DNA of 64,000 bases from Adineta steineri (lineage: Eukaryota; Rotifera; Eurotatoria; Adinetida; Adinetidae), in assembly GCA_905250115.1 (NCBI GenBank), contig CAJNOI010000038.1, positions 464,308-528,307 on the forward strand, given 5' to 3'. Positions 61,040-64,000 of the stretch are shown piece after piece. The notes beneath the pieces are model-generated. The model saw only the letters and a program-made list of their open reading frames with translations, made no database searches and was not told the origin of the DNA. Each line of letters opens with the position of its first letter. Within the stretch, counting starts at the first letter, position 1. The position numbers and the translations under genes were made by a program.

Positions 61040-61702
61040 ATGGGTTCATCTATGGCAAAAGTTTCGTCTTATTTTTCTAAAAAAAATGAAATACGTTTAC
61101 TCATGTGTGGTCTTGATGCAGCTGGTAAAACGACTATACTTTATGCATTAAGACTCGGAGAAGTTGTCTCAACAATACCAACAATTGGTTTTAATGTAGA
61201 AACAATCACATATGGTAACTTGTGTGTAACAACTTGGGATGTTGGTGGTCGTGATAAAATCCGACCATTGTGGCGTCATTATTATGCAAATACATCAGCA
61301 CTTGTTTTTGTTGTCGATTCAAATGATCGTGACAGAATAGATGATGCAAGTGAACAATTACATCTCATGCTGAATGAAGATGAATTAAAAACTGTACCTG
61401 TTCTTATCTTTGCAAACAAACAAGATTTACCAAATCGTTTAACAATTGATGAAATGAAAGAAAAACTAAATCTATCAAAATTAGATGAAACGAAAAGAAA
61501 ATGGCATTTACAACCTACAACAGCACCGAGCAAAGAAGGTCTTGAAGAAGGTTTTGCTTGGATAGCAAATAATTTAGAATCAAAAGATGATCTTATGAAA
61601 CCAATTGCTGAAACAATCAATGATACGAAAACAATGAAGAATGATCTTTTACATATGTGGAACTCGGGTGATTTTAAAAAATTATTAAGTAAATTTATTT
61701 AA
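61040..61702 (+). CDS. ARF-like small GTPase with Arg at position 71 and C-terminal extension
   Basis: A single exon, 220 residues. Gly2 (MGSSMAK) suits N-myristoylation. The P-loop GLDAAGKTT (24-32), switch [11 protein letters not shown] (46-55) and NKQD motif are ARF-like. Switch II reads [17 protein letters not shown], so the catalytic Gln71 of ARF1 is Arg71 (codon 61250-61252). The last guanine-binding motif is altered (TTAPSKE in place of the usual CAT/SA motif). ARFs recruit coat proteins to Golgi and endosomal membranes and cycle through GTP hydrolysis. Here the catalytic Gln is missing and about 40 residues are added after the usual end ([20 protein letters not shown] and a basic tail). 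It may be a slow or constitutive switch. No disabling mutation is seen. Confidence 0.88.
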   Translation: MGSSMAKVSSYFSKKNEIRLLMCGLDAAGKTTILYALRLGEVVSTIPTIGFNVETITYGNLCVTTWDVGGRDKIRPLWRHYYANTSALVFVVDSNDRDRIDDASEQLHLMLNEDELKTVPVLIFANKQDLPNRLTIDEMKEKLNLSKLDETKRKWHLQPTTAPSKEGLEEGFAWIANNLESKDDLMKPIAETINDTKTMKNDLLHMWNSGDFKKLLSKFI

Positions 61703-61824
61703 GATTAATAACTATTAAATGTATATTTAACAAACTAAACTAAATTGTAATATAATATGTAGAAATGTTTGTATTATTAAAAATAAGCTTTTGTTGTCCT
61801 AGAATACAAATAATATATATATAT

Positions 61825-62284
61825 TTATAAAATAAATTTATTTTTATAATTAAAAACGAACCGTTCGTAAAATTGTTGAACTTGTTGAATATCATTTGGA
61901 GATGTAAAACGTGTATGAATTCTTTCATTATCATTTGATGGAACAAATACTTCCATTTTCTATTCAATAATAAAAGAAAATAACAAAAAAACAAAAAAAT
62001 TGTTTTTTAATTATAATAAATACTTGAGTTTCATAAGACTTCGATTGTTGATCTTCAATTTGTATTGGTATTTGTCTTTTTCCAGTTGGTTTATTACTTA
62101 GAATAAAATTTTCATTATATAATTGTGTACGTTGTTGATGTCGACGCCAAAGAAAACATAAAACAATTAGAGCAATAATAGATGAAATCAAAATAAAAAT
62201 GCCTAAAACAAGTAAGCCAATCCAAGGATTATCAATACGCTTAATTATTGAAGTAGGAAATAGATTAGAATCTATATCAGCCAT
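61825..62284 (-). CDS. Small single-pass membrane protein, unknown
   Basis: Exons 62024-62284 and 61825-61959 join in phase 0 to 131 residues. A short N-terminal part without signal peptide (MADIDSNLFPTSIIKRIDNP) is followed by one membrane helix (GLLVLGIFILISSIIALIVL). A basic stop-transfer (WRRHQQR) and a polar tail (DQQSKSYETQKMEV, then NDNERIHTRFTSPNDI) follow. The layout resembles the membrane anchor and cytoplasmic tail of an adhesion receptor lacking its ectodomain. It could be an intact small protein or the last exons of a larger receptor; no upstream exons were recognised. It is convergent with the ARF-like gene, which ends about 120 bp away. Confidence 0.6.
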
Positions 62285-62731
62285 TCTTTTGCTTGTAAAT
62301 TAAAATTCTAAACACATACACATATCTAATAAATGTTTACATGTATCATAATAATATATTTTTTACTTTTATAGCTAAAAAATTTTCTTCTTCAAGGATT
62401 CTTCTATACAATTGTCAGATGAATATATAAATCAGAAAAGAACTTTATCTTATTCATTTCTTTTATTTTTCGTGTACATAATTCAATCACCAACAGTAAG
62501 TGACATACAAAAGCTGGTTAATCCCTATCTAGTCTGTACATATAAGTGTGTATGTGTGGGTATACTGAGGGGCAAGAACATGGTAAATAAATATATATAT
62601 ATATATATAAAATGTATGACGAGACAAATTGATTTATTCTTTTTTTTTGTTCTTACCAAAATAATTGGCTTCTCTGCTATGATATTTATTTATAAATATA
62701 AAAAAGAAATTGTAACATTTTACAAAAATAT

Positions 62732-63689
62732 TTAAGAATTATTTGATTTCTTCTTTAGACGATCAGCTAATTGATTATAAATAAATGCTGACGATGTTGC
62801 TGTTGATTGTACTTGAGCATAATTTAAATTACTCATATTTTTTGCTTTTGATTTAATTTCGTCGGACATATTCATATCAACAGCAAATTGCTCACTTGAC
62901 ATTTTATGTCTTTCATTACGTGTTTCCGAACGTTGTAAATAAAAATGAGATATCATATGTATAACATTACCTTTACCACAATCAAATGTGATAAGTACAG
63001 CATGTGAATTATATTTTTTATTTAATTCATCAGATTTAATTAAAACTCGTACACGTTGTGCATCAACTATTTCAATTGGATATGATGATGATTCAAGCCA
63101 CCATTGTGGATCAACATGTTGTGCAGCTGGTAAAAATCCAGCTACAATTGGATTTGTTGGATCATTTACTTGTATTCCAACAACTTCATCACCCGTCCTA
63201 CCACCATTATCTCGAACAAACTATTAAATAAAAGAAAAAATAAGTAAACATATAGATATGAATAAATAATTAACTTACTTCACCAAATGCAACTTCAAGA
63301 ACATTTTTTAATGCCCAATCTGTAGTAATTAATTGTCCACCATCATTAACAAATTGACGTAAACGATGAGCAGCATTAGGTGGAAAACTGCTAGCACAAT
63401 TGACATAGACAGTTTGATCTTCTGGACGTAAAGGATACGTTAATAATTCTGTTTGTTCTACAATTTTGAATGGAATTTTTAAACTTTTTAATACTTGATG
63501 TATATGATCATAAGTGCCTGGCACAACAATAACTGTATCATCTCCTATGTCATCTAAAAGTTTTTTATCTTCAGTCGATAAATGTTCACGTGCCATAGCT
63601 GAACCAAGTTCATATGCATCAGCCATATCACTTTGGCACGCATCATTATGTTGTGTTGAAGGTAAACTGGATATATTTTGTTGATACAT
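62732..63689 (-). CDS. Unknown protein with glutamine-amidotransferase-like fold
   Basis: Exons 63279-63689 and 62732-63220 join in phase 0; about 300 residues from MYQQNISSLPS. The N-terminal half has alternating strands and helices (DTVIVVPGTYDHIHQVLKSL, QTVYVNCASSFPPNAAHRLR, FVNDGGQLITTDWALKNVL). This recalls the flavodoxin-like/ThuA-like class I glutamine amidotransferase fold without a catalytic Cys nucleophile motif that I can identify. The middle (PQWWLESSSYPIEIVD and LITFDCGKGNVIHMISHFYL) continues the fold. The C-terminus is Asn/Ser-rich and basic. Similar proteins occur in bacteria and protists, so transfer is possible but unproven. An in-frame Met at 63743 would add a hydrophobic leader; I prefer 63689. 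Confidence 0.65.
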
Positions 63690-64000
63690 ATTCGAAATTA
63701 TAATGTAAAATAATATTAAATGGTGTATATATATATTTACCAAGCCGGTGATTCATTCACCGTCATGTTTTACACAATATATGTGTCAGTCACGTTAAGA
63801 GACGTTTGGGTTTTTCTTTTTTTTCCTACATCAAAACTGTAAACGACAAAGAGTATTGAATTCTATAAAACTTTTAGATGATGTCATCAAATTACTGAAT
63901 AAATAAATACAAAAATATTTGCTACATATGTTATTAAGCAAAGAATAATTTAATTCAATAAATTGCTTAAATTATAGTGAAAACAAATACCGAGACGTTA
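63690..64000. other. Right edge, no gene seen
   Basis: AT-rich upstream flank of the last minus-strand gene; no feature was recognised. Confidence 0.5.

Noticed and set aside
1..64000. CRISPR arrays, operons, riboswitches, tRNA and rRNA genes
   Set aside because: The DNA is eukaryotic. No direct-repeat/spacer array was seen, and I did not recognise any tRNA cloverleaf or rRNA core by eye; a tRNAscan or Infernal run would be decisive.

Overview
The window looks like nuclear DNA of a small-genome metazoan, most likely a bdelloid rotifer of the Rotaria type. The reasons are very AT-rich DNA, compact multi-exon genes with GT-AG introns mostly of 45-80 bp, animal-specific genes (a Shaw-type potassium channel, NEK10, SANBR, TMEM163, BAG1, a transmembrane collagen, an SH2-kinase) and a large FG-GAP repeat membrane protein of a kind common in bdelloids. 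This is inference from gene content and composition; no rRNA, mitochondrial gene or other decisive marker is present. All gene models were spliced by eye from reading frame, GT-AG borders and family alignment recalled from memory. Gene names mean family resemblance, not proven orthology.

Left part (1-12 kb): a JADE-like double PHD-finger scaffold gene (+, 11 exons) ends just before a 100-base run of N. After the gap comes the 3' part of an ABCB multidrug-type transporter (+) whose second ATPase domain stops before its signature motif. Facing it is a 1,522-residue type II membrane protein (-) with 28 FG-GAP/VCBS blades.

Middle-left (12-24 kb): a DUF268-like gene (-) is dead. It carries a nonsense codon, a frameshift and an 850-bp transposon-like insertion flanked by a 9-bp duplication, and that insertion holds a second 102-bp element with its own 8-bp duplication. 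A 3.8-kb gene-poor stretch follows, then an intronless SH2-kinase (+), a CXorf65-like gene (-), a 77-residue two-exon protein (-) and an acidic unknown protein (-).

Middle (24-37 kb): NEK10 (+) and SANBR (+) lie head to tail. Then come a CD225/dispanin-like membrane protein (+), TMEM163 (-) and a C2H2 zinc-finger gene (+).

Right part (37-64 kb): a transmembrane collagen with a 2.9-kb first intron (+), an ankyrin-repeat gene (-), BAG1 (-), a proline-rich repeat protein of unknown function (+), a Shaw/Kv3 channel with alternative C-terminal exons (-), 4 kb without convincing genes, an ARF-like GTPase with Arg at the catalytic Gln position (+), a small single-pass membrane protein (-) and an unknown two-exon protein (-).

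The genes do not form a pathway. The most noteworthy items are the nested transposon pair in the broken DUF268 gene, the 28-blade FG-GAP protein, the ARF Q71R GTPase, a dispersed family of short hairpins with GGGTG/CACCC arms (one inside an intronic inverted-repeat element of NEK10), and the alternative ends of the potassium channel.
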